From: Nocardia carnea
GTDB lineage: Bacteria; Actinomycetota; Actinomycetes; Mycobacteriales; Mycobacteriaceae
NCBI RefSeq assembly: GCF_029868855.1
Contig: NZ_JARWOV010000267.1
Coordinates: 1-54,543 of the forward strand
Direction of reading: 5' to 3'
Length of the DNA: 54,543 bases
In this document: positions 17,679 through 27,679 of the stretch, piece by piece
How the letters are laid out: every line of letters starts with the position of its first letter
How positions within the stretch are numbered: the first letter of the stretch is position 1
The notes under the pieces: generated by a model
Seen by the model: the letters and a program-made list of their open reading frames with translations, nothing else
What the model was told of the DNA's origin: nothing
The model's database searches: none
Translations under genes and position numbers: made by a program

Positions 17679-18614
17679 ATGGACTACGAGTCGCGAATGT
17701 ACGAACTGGAGTTCCCCGCTCCGCAGCTGTCGTCCGACGACGGCTCGGGGCCGGTTCTGGTGCACGGCCTCGAGGGTTACTCCGACGCCGGCCACGCCGT
17801 CCGGCTTGCCACGACCCACCTGCGGGAAAGCCTGGAAAGTGAGCTGGTCGCGTCGTTCGATGTCGACGAGCTGCTGGACTACCGGTCGCGGCGGCCGTTG
17901 ATGACCTTCAAAACGGATCATTTCGCCGACTACGCCGAACCCGAACTGAATCTGTGGGCGGTACGTGATACCGCGGGCACGCCGTTCCTCCTCCTTGCCG
18001 GGATGGAACCCGACCTGCGCTGGGAGAAGTTCACCACCGCGGTGCGGCTGCTCGCCGAACAGCTCGGAGTTCGCCGCACCATCGGCCTCAGCGCCATCCC
18101 GATGGCGATTCCACATACCCGCCCGCTGGGCGTGACGGCGCATTCCTCGAACCGCGATCTGATCCCGGACAACCAGCGCTGGCCCGGTGAACTGCAGGTT
18201 CCGGCCAGCGCCTCCACCCTCCTGGAATATCGGATGGCCCAGCACGGCCACGAATCGCTGGGTTTCTCGGTGCACGTTCCGCACTACCTGGCGCAGACGT
18301 CCTACCCGGAGGCCGCGCAGACGCTGCTCGAACATCTCGGCGAGAACTCCGGCCTGCAATTCCCGCTGGGGGCTCTCGGTGAGGCCGCGGCGCGGGTCCG
18401 CGAGCAGGTCAACGAGCATATCGCCGGAAATGCCGAGGTGGAGACAGTGGTGCAGGCGCTGGAGCGCCAGTACGACACGTTCGTCACCGCCCAGGAGCGC
18501 CAGTCCAGTCTGCTGGTCGGCGAGGGTGAGCTGCCGAGCGGCGAGGAGCTGGGTGCCGAGTTCGAACGCTTCCTGGCCGAACAGGGTGGCTACTCCGACG
18601 ACGAACAGAACTGA
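17679..18614 (+). CDS. PAC2 family protein
   Basis: A 311-residue protein matching the actinobacterial PAC2 family, with Rv2714 as the M. tuberculosis counterpart. Conserved pieces include VLVHGLEGYSDAGHAVRLA, DELLDYRSRRPLMTF, FLLLAGMEPDLRWEKF and SAIPMAIPHTRPLGVTAHSS. The fold resembles that of proteasome-assembly-chaperone 2 proteins; the function in bacteria is not settled. ATG at 17679 has AGGAAGGAG close upstream. A perfect 12-bp hairpin follows the stop codon. The C-terminal 50 residues are acidic and helical. Confidence 0.9.
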   Translation: MDYESRMYELEFPAPQLSSDDGSGPVLVHGLEGYSDAGHAVRLATTHLRESLESELVASFDVDELLDYRSRRPLMTFKTDHFADYAEPELNLWAVRDTAGTPFLLLAGMEPDLRWEKFTTAVRLLAEQLGVRRTIGLSAIPMAIPHTRPLGVTAHSSNRDLIPDNQRWPGELQVPASASTLLEYRMAQHGHESLGFSVHVPHYLAQTSYPEAAQTLLEHLGENSGLQFPLGALGEAAARVREQVNEHIAGNAEVETVVQALERQYDTFVTAQERQSSLLVGEGELPSGEELGAEFERFLAEQGGYSDDEQN

Positions 18615-18621
18615 GCGAGGT

Positions 18622-18654
18622 GATCACCGGCACACGGACACCGTGCCGGTGATC
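18622..18654. terminator. Hairpin terminator after PAC2 gene
   Basis: GATCACCGGCAC (18622-18633) pairs perfectly with GTGCCGGTGATC (18643-18654) around a 9-base loop, seven bases after the PAC2 stop. No T tract. It lies just before the start of the downstream helicase, so it could also modulate that gene. Confidence 0.7.
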
Positions 18655-18674
18655 GGCACCGGGCACGACGTAGG

Positions 18675-21182
18675 GTGTCCCGGGTGGATCTGACCGAACT
18701 GCTGGAGATACCGGGAACCGACGCCGACGCGTTGTACGAGTCGTTCGCGATATGGGCAGCCGATCAGGGGACACCGCTGTATCCAGCGCAGGACGAGGCG
18801 CTGATGGAACTGGCCTCCGGATCCCATGTCATCCTCTCCACCCCGACCGGCTCGGGGAAATCTCTGGTCGCGGTCGGCGCGCATCTGTTCGCCTTGACGG
18901 CAGGCCGGCGTACGTATTACACCGCCCCCATCAAGGCGCTGGTGAGCGAGAAGTTCTTCGCGCTGTGCGAGGTGTTCGGTGCCGAACGGGTCGGTATGGT
19001 GACCGGCGACGCTGCCGTCAACCCGACCGCGCCGATCATCTGCGCCACCGCCGAAATCCTGGCCAACCTCGCGCTGCGCGAGGGCGCGAACGCCGATATC
19101 GGCCAGGTGGTGATGGACGAATTCCACTTCTACGCCGACCCCGATCGGGGCTGGGCCTGGCAGGTTCCGCTGCTGGAACTGCCGAACGCCCAGTTCTTGC
19201 TGATGTCCGCGACACTCGGCGAGGTCGATTTCTTCGCCGCCGACCTCGAGCGGCGCACCGGCCGCAGTGCCGCGGTGGTGGCCGGCACCGAACGCCCGGT
19301 CCCGCTGAACTTCTCCTACGCCCGGACACCGATCACCGAAACCCTCACCGAGTTGGTGACGACCCACCAGGCACCGGTCTATGTCGTCCATTTCACCCAG
19401 GCCGCAGCGCTGGAGCGCGCACAGGCGCTGACCAGCGCGAACTTCGCCAGCCGGGCCGAGAAGGACGCGATCGCCGAGGCACTGGGCGAGTTCCGGTTCT
19501 CTTCCGGTTTCGGCCGGACGCTGTCGCGGCTGATCCGGCACGGAATCGGTGTGCATCATGCGGGAATGCTGCCCAAGTACCGGCGGCTGGTCGAACGCCT
19601 CGCCCAGGACGGCCTGCTGAAAGTCGTCTGCGGTACCGACACTCTCGGTGTGGGCATCAACGTGCCCATCCGCACGGTATTGCTGACCGGGCTCACCAAG
19701 TTCGACGGGGTCCGTACCCGGCGGCTCAAGGCTCGCGAATTCCATCAGATCGCCGGCCGCGCCGGGCGGGCGGGTTTCGACACGATGGGCACTGTGGTGG
19801 TGCAGGCACCCGAGCACGAGGTCGAGAACGCCCGGATGCTGGCGAAGGCGGGCAACGACCCGAAGAAGATGCGCAAGGTGCAGCGCCGCAAACCGCCCGA
19901 AGGTTTTGTGTCGTGGAGCGAGGAAACCTTCCAGCGTCTGGTTGCCGCCGCGCCCGAGCCGATGGTGTCGCGGTTCGCGGTGACCAACGCCATGCTGCTG
20001 AACGTGATCGCGCGCCCGGGCAACTGTTTCGAGGCCATGCGCCATCTGCTGGAGGACAATCACGAGCCGCGGCCGGCGCAGCGGCGGCATATTCTGCGGG
20101 CCGTGCGGTTGTATCGGGCCCTACGTGATGCCGGGGTCGTGCAACAGCTACCGGAACCCGACGCGCAGGGCCGTTACGCCCGTCTCACCGTGGACCTGCA
20201 GCGCGACTTCGCCTTGGACCAGCCCCTGTCGCCGTTCGCCCTGGCGGCATTCGAACTACTGGACCGGGATTCGCCCGATTACGCGCTGGACATGGTGTCG
20301 CTGGTCGAGGCCACACTGGAGGATCCGCGCCAGCTGCTGATGGCTCAACAGCACAAGGCCCGCGGCGAGGCGGTGGCCGAGATGAAGGCCGAGGGGATCG
20401 AATACGACGAGCGGATGGAACTGCTCGAGGAGATCACCTGGCCGAAACCGCTGGCCGAACTGATCGAGGCAGCCTACGAGACCTATCGGGCCGGACACCC
20501 GTGGCTGTCGGAGTTCGCACCGTCGCCGAAATCGGTGGTCCGCGATATGGTCGAGCGGGCGATGACCTTCACCGAGCTGATCTCGTATTACGAGTTGGCC
20601 CGTTCGGAAGGCGTTGTCCTGCGGTATCTCGCCGATGCCTACCGGGCGCTACGGCGCACCGTGCCGGAGGCTGCCCGGACCGAGGAGTTGGACGATCTCA
20701 CCGAGTGGCTGGGTGAGCTGGTGCGCCAGGTGGATTCGAGCCTGCTCGACGAATGGGAGCAGCTGACGGGGGCGGGCGCCGAAACCGATGCCGAACAGCT
20801 CGCGTTCGGTGCCGAAACCGTCCGTCCTGTCACTGCCAATGAGCGCGCCTTCAAGGTGATGGTGCGCAATGCGATGTTCCGCCGGGTCGAACTGGCATCC
20901 CGCCGCCGGTGGGCCGAGCTGACGGATCTGTCCCCGGGTCCGGACTGGGCGGCCGATCTCGAACCCTATTTCGCCGAGTACGACGGTATCGGCACCGGCC
21001 CGGACGCCCGGGGCCCACAGCTTTTCCGGATCGAGACACGCCCCGGCTTCTGGCAGGTCCGGCAGGTCATCGACGACCCGGCCGGCGATCACGGCTGGGC
21101 GATTCTCGCCACCGTGGATCTGGCCGAATCCGATGCCGCGGGCGATGTGGTGTTCGACGAGGTCACGGTGGTATCCGGGTGA
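18675..21182 (+). CDS. DEAD/DEAH-box helicase with DUF3516-type C-terminus
   Basis: An 835-residue Ski2-like SF2 helicase. Walker A is TPTGSGKS at 56-63, motif II is DEFH (VVMDEFHFYAD), motif III is MSATL, and the second lobe has GVHHAGMLPKYR, DTLGVGINVPI and motif VI QIAGRAGRAG. The C-terminal 400 residues are helical and match the actinobacterial DUF3516 region (EITWPKPLAELIEAAYETYR, GVVLRYLADAYRALRR). It probably unwinds RNA or DNA, but the pathway is unknown. GTG at 18675 or the in-frame GTG at 18684 may be the start. speD starts 33 bases downstream on the same strand. Confidence 0.88.
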   Translation: MSRVDLTELLEIPGTDADALYESFAIWAADQGTPLYPAQDEALMELASGSHVILSTPTGSGKSLVAVGAHLFALTAGRRTYYTAPIKALVSEKFFALCEVFGAERVGMVTGDAAVNPTAPIICATAEILANLALREGANADIGQVVMDEFHFYADPDRGWAWQVPLLELPNAQFLLMSATLGEVDFFAADLERRTGRSAAVVAGTERPVPLNFSYARTPITETLTELVTTHQAPVYVVHFTQAAALERAQALTSANFASRAEKDAIAEALGEFRFSSGFGRTLSRLIRHGIGVHHAGMLPKYRRLVERLAQDGLLKVVCGTDTLGVGINVPIRTVLLTGLTKFDGVRTRRLKAREFHQIAGRAGRAGFDTMGTVVVQAPEHEVENARMLAKAGNDPKKMRKVQRRKPPEGFVSWSEETFQRLVAAAPEPMVSRFAVTNAMLLNVIARPGNCFEAMRHLLEDNHEPRPAQRRHILRAVRLYRALRDAGVVQQLPEPDAQGRYARLTVDLQRDFALDQPLSPFALAAFELLDRDSPDYALDMVSLVEATLEDPRQLLMAQQHKARGEAVAEMKAEGIEYDERMELLEEITWPKPLAELIEAAYETYRAGHPWLSEFAPSPKSVVRDMVERAMTFTELISYYELARSEGVVLRYLADAYRALRRTVPEAARTEELDDLTEWLGELVRQVDSSLLDEWEQLTGAGAETDAEQLAFGAETVRPVTANERAFKVMVRNAMFRRVELASRRRWAELTDLSPGPDWAADLEPYFAEYDGIGTGPDARGPQLFRIETRPGFWQVRQVIDDPAGDHGWAILATVDLAESDAAGDVVFDEVTVVSG

Positions 21183-21215
21183 CCGCCGACGGCGAATGAG
21201 TGAGGTCGAGGGGTC

Positions 21216-21611
21216 GTGACGGCGGAGTTCACCGGCCGGCATGTGCTGGCCGAGTTCGGTGGGGTCGACAGTGCGCTGTGCGACGACCGGGATCGGCTCA
21301 CGGCCGCCCTGCACGCTGCGCTGACCACCGCGGGGGTCACCATCTGCGAAATGGTGAGCAAGCAGTTCGAGCCGTACGGGGTCACCGTGCTGGCGCTGCT
21401 CGCCGAGTCACACGCTTCCCTGCACACGTACCCGGAGACCGGTGACATCTTCGTCGATGTCTTCACCTGTGGCGCCTCCGCCGAGAGCGCCGAGGCCGTC
21501 GCCGACCACCTGCGCGCCGCATTGGCACCGCGCCGGGTGCGGATCTCGACGGTGCGGCGCGGCCGGGCACCGGCGCCCGGCAGGGACGGAGCCGAGGTCG
21601 GCGGCGGATGA
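21216..21611 (+). CDS. speD: S-adenosylmethionine decarboxylase proenzyme (SpeD-like)
   Basis: A 131-residue class 1B AdoMet decarboxylase homologue. The self-cleavage site is LLAESHASLHTYPETG: cleavage between Glu64 and Ser65 would create the pyruvoyl group. His70 and Cys85 (VDVFTCG) complete the catalytic set at the expected spacing. The canonical product, decarboxylated AdoMet, feeds spermidine synthesis, but no spermidine synthase gene is nearby. Some SpeD homologues decarboxylate arginine or ornithine instead, so the substrate is not certain. GTG at 21216 follows GAGGGG. It lies 33 bases after the helicase and is likely co-transcribed with it. Confidence 0.88.
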   Translation: MTAEFTGRHVLAEFGGVDSALCDDRDRLTAALHAALTTAGVTICEMVSKQFEPYGVTVLALLAESHASLHTYPETGDIFVDVFTCGASAESAEAVADHLRAALAPRRVRISTVRRGRAPAPGRDGAEVGGG

Positions 21612-21696
21612 CTCGCCGGCCGCTCCAGCTGTCCCGCCCACATGCACCATCGCTCCCGCTGGACCGGCGGCCCGGGCGGGGCCGGGAGGTGTCGGC

Positions 21697-22320
21697 TCAG
21701 CCGAAGGCGGCGGTGGCCAGCATATAGGCCATTCCGAGGTCCATGATCACGTGCGGTAGCACCCCGAGCGGGATACCACGGCCCGGTGTGGCCGGATGCG
21801 CCGCCCACCACAGCCGGCCCCCGCGCAGCGCGGTCACCGCTACCGCGACCGCATCGGCCAGGAACAACAGCGCGAGGACGGTCACCGGCACCGCCCCCGG
21901 CCCACCACCGTGTCCGTCGGCGGAGTGTCCCGACATGGTCGCCAGCATCACACCGGCCGCGATGAGGTGATAACCGAGCGCCCCGGCGCGCCCCGCACCG
22001 GCCGACCGGTTCCGCACGAGCCGGGCAGCCGACAGCAGACCGAAGACCAGCGTCATCGCGAGCAGCACACCGTGCAACGCGTGGGCGTGCACCTGAGTGG
22101 GAAACAGCACCATGACCGACATCACGGCGCACATCAACAAATGCGCCGCGTCCGATTCGTGGTCGCCGGCCACATTTCCACAGCCCGCACCGGCCAGGCC
22201 CTGTTGCCCCGCCCGCACCGGGCGCGGCGTCACCCGGGCCAGCACAATCGCCGCCGCGACGGCGAAGGCGAGCGCGGCGCAAACCCGTACCGCCGTCTGA
22301 TCGATCCCGAATTCGCCCAT
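21697..22320 (-). CDS. DUF5134 family membrane protein
   Basis: A 207-residue integral membrane protein with about six hydrophobic helices. Conserved features are HLLMCAVMSVMVLFP, the central HALHGVLLAMTLVFGLLSA, YHLIAAGVMLATMSG and the C-terminal HVIMDLGMAYMLATAAFG. The His and Met residues placed within helices resemble those of the DUF5134 family, and copper or other metal handling is conceivable but unproven. ATG at 22320 is taken as start, with AAAGG about 10 bases upstream. It faces the hrpA gene divergently across about 235 bases with no further gene. Confidence 0.75.
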   Translation of the reverse strand: MGEFGIDQTAVRVCAALAFAVAAAIVLARVTPRPVRAGQQGLAGAGCGNVAGDHESDAAHLLMCAVMSVMVLFPTQVHAHALHGVLLAMTLVFGLLSAARLVRNRSAGAGRAGALGYHLIAAGVMLATMSGHSADGHGGGPGAVPVTVLALLFLADAVAVAVTALRGGRLWWAAHPATPGRGIPLGVLPHVIMDLGMAYMLATAAFG

Positions 22321-22555
22321 GCCGCATTGCCTTTCGATGAGGGAAGCGCCATCGAACATGGTCGCACGGCAACCCCGACGAGGGCACGGCTTCGACCGGA
22401 ACGGACCCGGTCCGCGTATCGGAGTTCGCTCGGCCACCGCGGTATCCGGTGTGCCCCGGTTCCCGCGTTTTCGCGGTGGCGCACCCCGCCCGGCCGCCGA
22501 TCCTGCGTGACCGCCGCCGGTGGCCACCCGAGGTTTCGTTACGCTGGTTGTCGCA

Positions 22556-25500
22556 ATGACCAGGACTGCAGTCACTCACCGGGAGCTTCGTACCCGGTTG
22601 ACCTCCCTCACCCTCCGCGACGAACACCGGCTGCGCAAACAGCTCGACCGGGTACGCGGCGGCGATCTCGCCCGGATCGAATCCGAGATCGGTGCCGCCG
22701 AACAACGCGTCGCGGCGCGGCGCGCGGCGCTGCCCACGATCACGTACCCGGAGCAACTACCGGTGACGGCGCGGCGCGACGATATCGCCGCCGCCATCGC
22801 CGCGAACCAGGTGGTGGTCGTCGCCGGGGAGACCGGGTCCGGTAAGACCACGCAGATCCCCAAGATCTGTCTCGAGCTGGGTCGGGGTATCCGGGGCGCG
22901 ATCGGGCACACCCAGCCGCGCCGGCTGGCCGCCCGGACGGTCGCGGAGCGGATCGCCACGGAGCTGGATACCGAACTGGGTGACGCGGTCGGCTACACGG
23001 TGCGTTTCACCGATCAGGCGGCCGAGCACACACTGGTCAAACTGATGACCGACGGAATCCTGCTCGCGGAGATACAACGCGACCGTATGTTGCGGGCCTA
23101 CGACACGATCATCATCGACGAGGCCCACGAACGCAGTCTCAATATCGACTTCCTGCTCGGTTACCTGAAGCAGCTGCTGCCGCGGCGGCCGGACCTGAAG
23201 ATCATCATCACCTCGGCCACCATCGACCCGGAGTTGTTCGCCCGGCATTTCGCGGACGAGGCGGGTGAGCCGGCTCCGATCGTCGAGGTATCGGGCCGCT
23301 CGTATCCCGTCGAGGTCCGCTACCGCCCGCTGGCACTGCCCGTCGTGGCGGATACCGAGGACGACGAGAACGGCGCGGTGGATCGCGACCCGGTCGACGC
23401 CATCTGCGATGCCGTGGTCGAACTGTTCGCCGAGGGCGACGGCGATGTGCTGGTCTTCCTGTCCGGCGAACGGGAGATCCGCGATACCGCCGACGCGCTC
23501 ACCGATCTGAAACTCGCCCGGACCGAGATCCTGCCGCTGTACGCGCGACTGTCGGCGGCCGAACAGCATCGTGTCTTCGCACCGCACACCGGGCGCCGTG
23601 TGGTCCTGTCCACCAATGTCGCCGAGACCTCGCTGACGGTTCCCGGGATCCGCTACGTCGTCGACCCCGGAACCGCGCGGATCTCCCGGTATTCGATGCG
23701 GACCAAGGTACAGCGGCTACCGATCGAACCGATATCCCAGGCCTCGGCGCGGCAGCGGTCGGGTCGCTGCGGCCGGGTGGCCGACGGTATCTGCATCCGC
23801 CTGTACTCCGAGGAGGATTTCGACGCGCGACCGGCGTTCACGGACCCGGAGATCCTGCGGACCAATCTCGCCGCGGTCATCCTGCAGATGACCTCGCTCG
23901 GACTGGGCGGTATCGAACGATTCCCGTTCGTCGAGGCACCGGACAGCAGGGCCGTCCGCGATGGTGTCGCGCTGCTCGAGGAACTCGGTGCCCTGGTCCG
24001 CCGGGCCACGGAACCGGGAGCCGCCGGACCGGCCGGACTTGCGGACTCTCCTATCGGAGACGGGTCGGGCTCCACGGAAACGCAGACTCGGAACTCCGCC
24101 GACAACGCGGACACCGATTCCCAGCCCGTCGCGTCACAGGAGAAACCGGCCGGAGCCCCGGAGGCGGATTCCGCAGGATCCCGTCCGGGCCGGCGCCCCG
24201 CACGCCCGGGTGCGGCATCGGGACATACGCTCACCGCGACCGGACGGGAGATGGCCCGGTTGCCGGTGGATCCCCGGATGGGCCGCATGCTCGTCGAGGC
24301 GCACCGCACCGGCTGCTTGGCCGATGTGCTGGTGATCGTGGCCGCGCTGTCGATCCAGGACGTACGTGAACGGCCCGCCTCTCAGCAGCAGGCCGCCGAT
24401 ACCGCACACGCCCGGTTCAGTGTGCCGAACTCGGATTTCCTGTCGTACCTGCGGCTCTGGGAGTACCTCAACGGTCAGCGGCGCGCCCTGTCGGCCAACC
24501 GGTTCCGCCGGATGTGCCGGGAGGAGTTCCTGCACTATCTGCGGATCCGGGAATGGCAGGATCTCTACGGCCAGTTGCGCACCATCACCAAGGGCATGGG
24601 CTGGTCGCTGCACGACGGCTCGGCCGAATCCGGCCCATCGCAGCGCAGCGCCGCCGGAGAAACCTCCGACGCGGGCCCGGTGTCCCGGCAGCGTGGCCGC
24701 AACACCCGTAAACCGGAGCGCAGGGCAGGCGGCCGCGACACCGGGGCCGCCTCTCCTCATCCGTCCGGTCCGCGCCCGCTCGACGAGATGACACCCGATA
24801 CCGACCCGTGGGATTCCACGGCGATCCATCAGGCGCTGCTGTCGGGCATGCTGTCGCATATCGGTGTCCGCGAGGCCGAGTCCCGGGAGTTCCTGGGTGC
24901 GCGCAATGCCAAATTCATGATCTTCCCGGGCTCCGGGCTGGCCAAGAAACCGCCGCGCTGGGTGATGGCCGCGGAACTGGTGGAGACGTCGCGGTTGTGG
25001 GGCCGGATGGCGGCCCGGATCGAACCCGAGTGGGCCGAGCGGCTCGCCGGGGACCTCGTGAAACGCAACTACTCCGAACCGCACTGGTCGTCTCGGCGTG
25101 GTACCGCCCGTGCCTACGAACGAGTAACGCTCTACGGGGTTCCGCTGGTCACCGGCCGGCTCGTCGACTACGGCCGCATCGATCCCCGAACCACCCGGGA
25201 ACTGTTCCTGCGCCACGCCCTCGTCCAGGGCGAATGGCAGACCCGGCACGAGTTCTTCCACCGCAACCGCGCCCTGCTCGACGATATCGCCGATCTGGAG
25301 CACCGGGCCCGGCGCCGCGACATCCTGGTCGACGACGAGGTGCTGTTCGACTTCTACGATCAGCGGATACCGGCCGATATCGTCTCGGTGCGGCATTTCG
25401 ACACCTGGTGGAAAACCGCCCGGCGCAGCGATCCGCACCAACTCGATTTCACGACCGACGCCGTGGTCAACGAGGACGCCGCCCGGCTCGATCCGGCGGC

Positions 25501-26860
25501 TTTCCCGGATACCTGGCGGCAGGGCGAGCTGTCATTCCCGCTCACCTACCAGTTCGAGCCGGGGCAGGCCGACGACGGTGTGACGGTGCGGATTCCGGTC
25601 GCGCAACTCGCCCATGTCCGGGCGGTCGGATTCGATTGGCTGGTACCCGGGATGCGGGCGGAACTGGCCGCGGCACTCATCAAGACCCTGCCGAAGCAAC
25701 TGCGGCGCACAGTGGTGCCGGCCCCGGATTTCGCCACCGCCGCGCTCGCCGCGCTCACTGCCCGCGCCGAACCGTTACGCACCGGGCTGGCCCGCGAACT
25801 CACCCGGCTGGCGGGTATCCCCATCGCCGCGGCCGATCTGAACCCCGCCGCGCTCCCCGACCACCTTCGGATGACCTTCGCCGCCGTCGACACCGACGGC
25901 CGGACCCTCGCAACCAGCAAGAGTCTGGCCGACCTCAGAACCCGGCTGTCCGATCAGGTTTCGGCGTCGGTGGCCGCGGCGACGGCCGGAGCCGAACGGG
26001 CCGCCGCCACCGTGTGGACATCGGAATCGCTGGGCACACTGCCGCCCACGGTGCGCCGGGAGGTCGGCGGGCAGCCGATCACCGGCTATCCAGCGCTGGT
26101 GCCGGAGGCCGACGGGGTAGCGGTCCGGGTGCTCAAGACACCTGGCGAACAGGCGCGGGCCATGCGCGCCGGAACGCGGGCATTGGTACTCGCCGCGATC
26201 CCGACCTCGGTCCGGGCGGTGACCGCCGGTCTGTCCCCGGCAGACCGGTTGGTGCTGAGCCAGAATCCGTACGGATCGGTGGAGGCGCTGGTCGAGGATT
26301 GCCGCGCAGCGGCCGCCGATCAGCTCATCACCGCTGCCGGTGGACCGGTACGCGATCCGGATCGGTTCGATCGGCTCGTGGCGGCGATCAGGCCGAAGTT
26401 CAACGACGTGGTGACCCGGATAGTCCGCTTGGTGGTACCGGTACTCGCTGCGGCGCACGAGGTTTCGGCCGCGCTGCCGGGGGTCCGGGAATCCGATATC
26501 GCCGCCGATGTGCGAGATCAGCTGGCGGAACTGGTATTCGACGGTTTCGTATCGGAGTGGGGTCCGGCCCGGCTGCGGGAACTCCCCCGGTATCTCCGGG
26601 GGGCTGCCGCCCGGCTCGCGGCCCTGCCCGGTTCGGCCGACCGCGACCGCCGGGCCATGGCGGAGCTCGATGCGGCGGCAGCGGTCTACGATCGCCTGAT
26701 CACCGGTTCTCCGGAATCGCGTCGACGCGCACCAGAGGTCATCGAGATCTGGTGGATGATCCAGGAACTGCGGGTGAGCCTGTTCGCACAGAAGCTCGGC
26801 ACGCCGTATCCGGTATCGGTGAAGCGGATCCAGAAAGCGGCCGACGCCATCCGGCGCTGA
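22556..26860 (+). CDS. hrpA: ATP-dependent RNA helicase HrpA
   Basis: A 1434-residue DEAH/RHA helicase. Walker A is GETGSGKT at 91-98 and motif II is DEAH at 188-191 (IIIDEAHERSLNIDFLLGY). SATI, LSTNVAETSLTVPGI and the QRSGRCGR motif VI follow, then the HA2/OB region and the long HrpA-specific C-terminal DUF3418-type domain ending near SVKRIQKAADAIRR. Two low-complexity insertions, about residues 482-555 and 689-748, interrupt otherwise conserved helicase and HA2 regions. HrpA is linked to rescue of stalled ribosomes and RNA remodelling. ATG at 22556 starts the conserved N-terminus; the GTG at 22520 is less likely. Confidence 0.95.
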   Translation: MTRTAVTHRELRTRLTSLTLRDEHRLRKQLDRVRGGDLARIESEIGAAEQRVAARRAALPTITYPEQLPVTARRDDIAAAIAANQVVVVAGETGSGKTTQIPKICLELGRGIRGAIGHTQPRRLAARTVAERIATELDTELGDAVGYTVRFTDQAAEHTLVKLMTDGILLAEIQRDRMLRAYDTIIIDEAHERSLNIDFLLGYLKQLLPRRPDLKIIITSATIDPELFARHFADEAGEPAPIVEVSGRSYPVEVRYRPLALPVVADTEDDENGAVDRDPVDAICDAVVELFAEGDGDVLVFLSGEREIRDTADALTDLKLARTEILPLYARLSAAEQHRVFAPHTGRRVVLSTNVAETSLTVPGIRYVVDPGTARISRYSMRTKVQRLPIEPISQASARQRSGRCGRVADGICIRLYSEEDFDARPAFTDPEILRTNLAAVILQMTSLGLGGIERFPFVEAPDSRAVRDGVALLEELGALVRRATEPGAAGPAGLADSPIGDGSGSTETQTRNSADNADTDSQPVASQEKPAGAPEADSAGSRPGRRPARPGAASGHTLTATGREMARLPVDPRMGRMLVEAHRTGCLADVLVIVAALSIQDVRERPASQQQAADTAHARFSVPNSDFLSYLRLWEYLNGQRRALSANRFRRMCREEFLHYLRIREWQDLYGQLRTITKGMGWSLHDGSAESGPSQRSAAGETSDAGPVSRQRGRNTRKPERRAGGRDTGAASPHPSGPRPLDEMTPDTDPWDSTAIHQALLSGMLSHIGVREAESREFLGARNAKFMIFPGSGLAKKPPRWVMAAELVETSRLWGRMAARIEPEWAERLAGDLVKRNYSEPHWSSRRGTARAYERVTLYGVPLVTGRLVDYGRIDPRTTRELFLRHALVQGEWQTRHEFFHRNRALLDDIADLEHRARRRDILVDDEVLFDFYDQRIPADIVSVRHFDTWWKTARRSDPHQLDFTTDAVVNEDAARLDPAAFPDTWRQGELSFPLTYQFEPGQADDGVTVRIPVAQLAHVRAVGFDWLVPGMRAELAAALIKTLPKQLRRTVVPAPDFATAALAALTARAEPLRTGLARELTRLAGIPIAAADLNPAALPDHLRMTFAAVDTDGRTLATSKSLADLRTRLSDQVSASVAAATAGAERAAATVWTSESLGTLPPTVRREVGGQPITGYPALVPEADGVAVRVLKTPGEQARAMRAGTRALVLAAIPTSVRAVTAGLSPADRLVLSQNPYGSVEALVEDCRAAAADQLITAAGGPVRDPDRFDRLVAAIRPKFNDVVTRIVRLVVPVLAAAHEVSAALPGVRESDIAADVRDQLAELVFDGFVSEWGPARLRELPRYLRGAAARLAALPGSADRDRRAMAELDAAAAVYDRLITGSPESRRRAPEVIEIWWMIQELRVSLFAQKLGTPYPVSVKRIQKAADAIRR

Positions 26861-27009
26861 AGGCGACGACCACCGCACCCGAAACGACGGCACGCATCGT
26901 CCGGGGGTCGGTGTGCGACCTCCGCGCACGGCACGCCGCCCTCGATCGACGTGGCCCCGTTTCCGCGTCCACGGTATGCGGTGGTCACCGGCCACCCGGC
27001 GACGCCCGA

Positions 27010-27477
27010 TCAGTCGCTCGCGGCGACCGCCGCGCGCGCCCGGCGTATCTCCCGGATCTCGCGTTCGAAATCCTCGGCCGAAGTGAACGATCGATACACC
27101 GAGGCGAAGCGCAGATACGCCACCTCGTCCAGTTCGCGTAGCGGCCCGAGTATCGCCAGGCCGACCTCATGGCTCGGCACCTCGGGCGACCCTTTGGCCC
27201 GGACCGCGTCCTCCACCTGCTGAGCCAGCAGGTTCAGTGCGTCGTCGTCGACCTCGCGGCCCTGACAGGCACGGCGTACCCCGCGAATAACCTTTTCGCG
27301 GCTGAAGGGTTCGGTGACCCCGCTGCGTTTGACCACGGAGAGAATCGCCGTTTCCACGGTGGTGAAACGGCGGCCGCATTCCGGGCATGCGCGTCTGCGG
27401 CGAATGGCGGCGCCCTCGTCGGCCAGTCGCGAGTCGACGACCCGGGAGTCGGGGTGTCGGCAGTACGGGCAATGCAT
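27010..27477 (-). CDS. nrdR: Transcriptional regulator NrdR
   Basis: A 155-residue repressor of ribonucleotide reductase genes. The N-terminal zinc ribbon uses Cys3, Cys6, Cys31 and Cys34, and the ATP-cone domain follows (FSREKVIRGVRRACQGREVD, DEVAYLRFASVYRSF). It senses dATP/ATP and binds NrdR boxes upstream of nrd operons. The ATG at 27477 gives the exact family N-terminus (MHCPYC). In M. tuberculosis the upstream neighbours are Rv2719c and lexA; here a short membrane-protein remnant and the 3' end of rne occupy that place. Confidence 0.97.
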   Translation of the reverse strand: MHCPYCRHPDSRVVDSRLADEGAAIRRRRACPECGRRFTTVETAILSVVKRSGVTEPFSREKVIRGVRRACQGREVDDDALNLLAQQVEDAVRAKGSPEVPSHEVGLAILGPLRELDEVAYLRFASVYRSFTSAEDFEREIREIRRARAAVAASD

Positions 27478-27679
27478 CCGGGGTCCTTCGTCGCTGCGAA
27501 CGCTCGCGGCCGAACCGGCGGCGGTCGCGGGTCCGGCGAGCGCTGGCACCGGGTGGCTGCCCGGTACCGGGTGGGCCGGTAACTGGCACCGGCTCATCTG
27601 CATAACACATCGAGGATACCGGCATGGGGTGTGCCGTGCTTGCGCTCACCCCGGGGCGGCGCGCGGGCGGGTGCACGAC

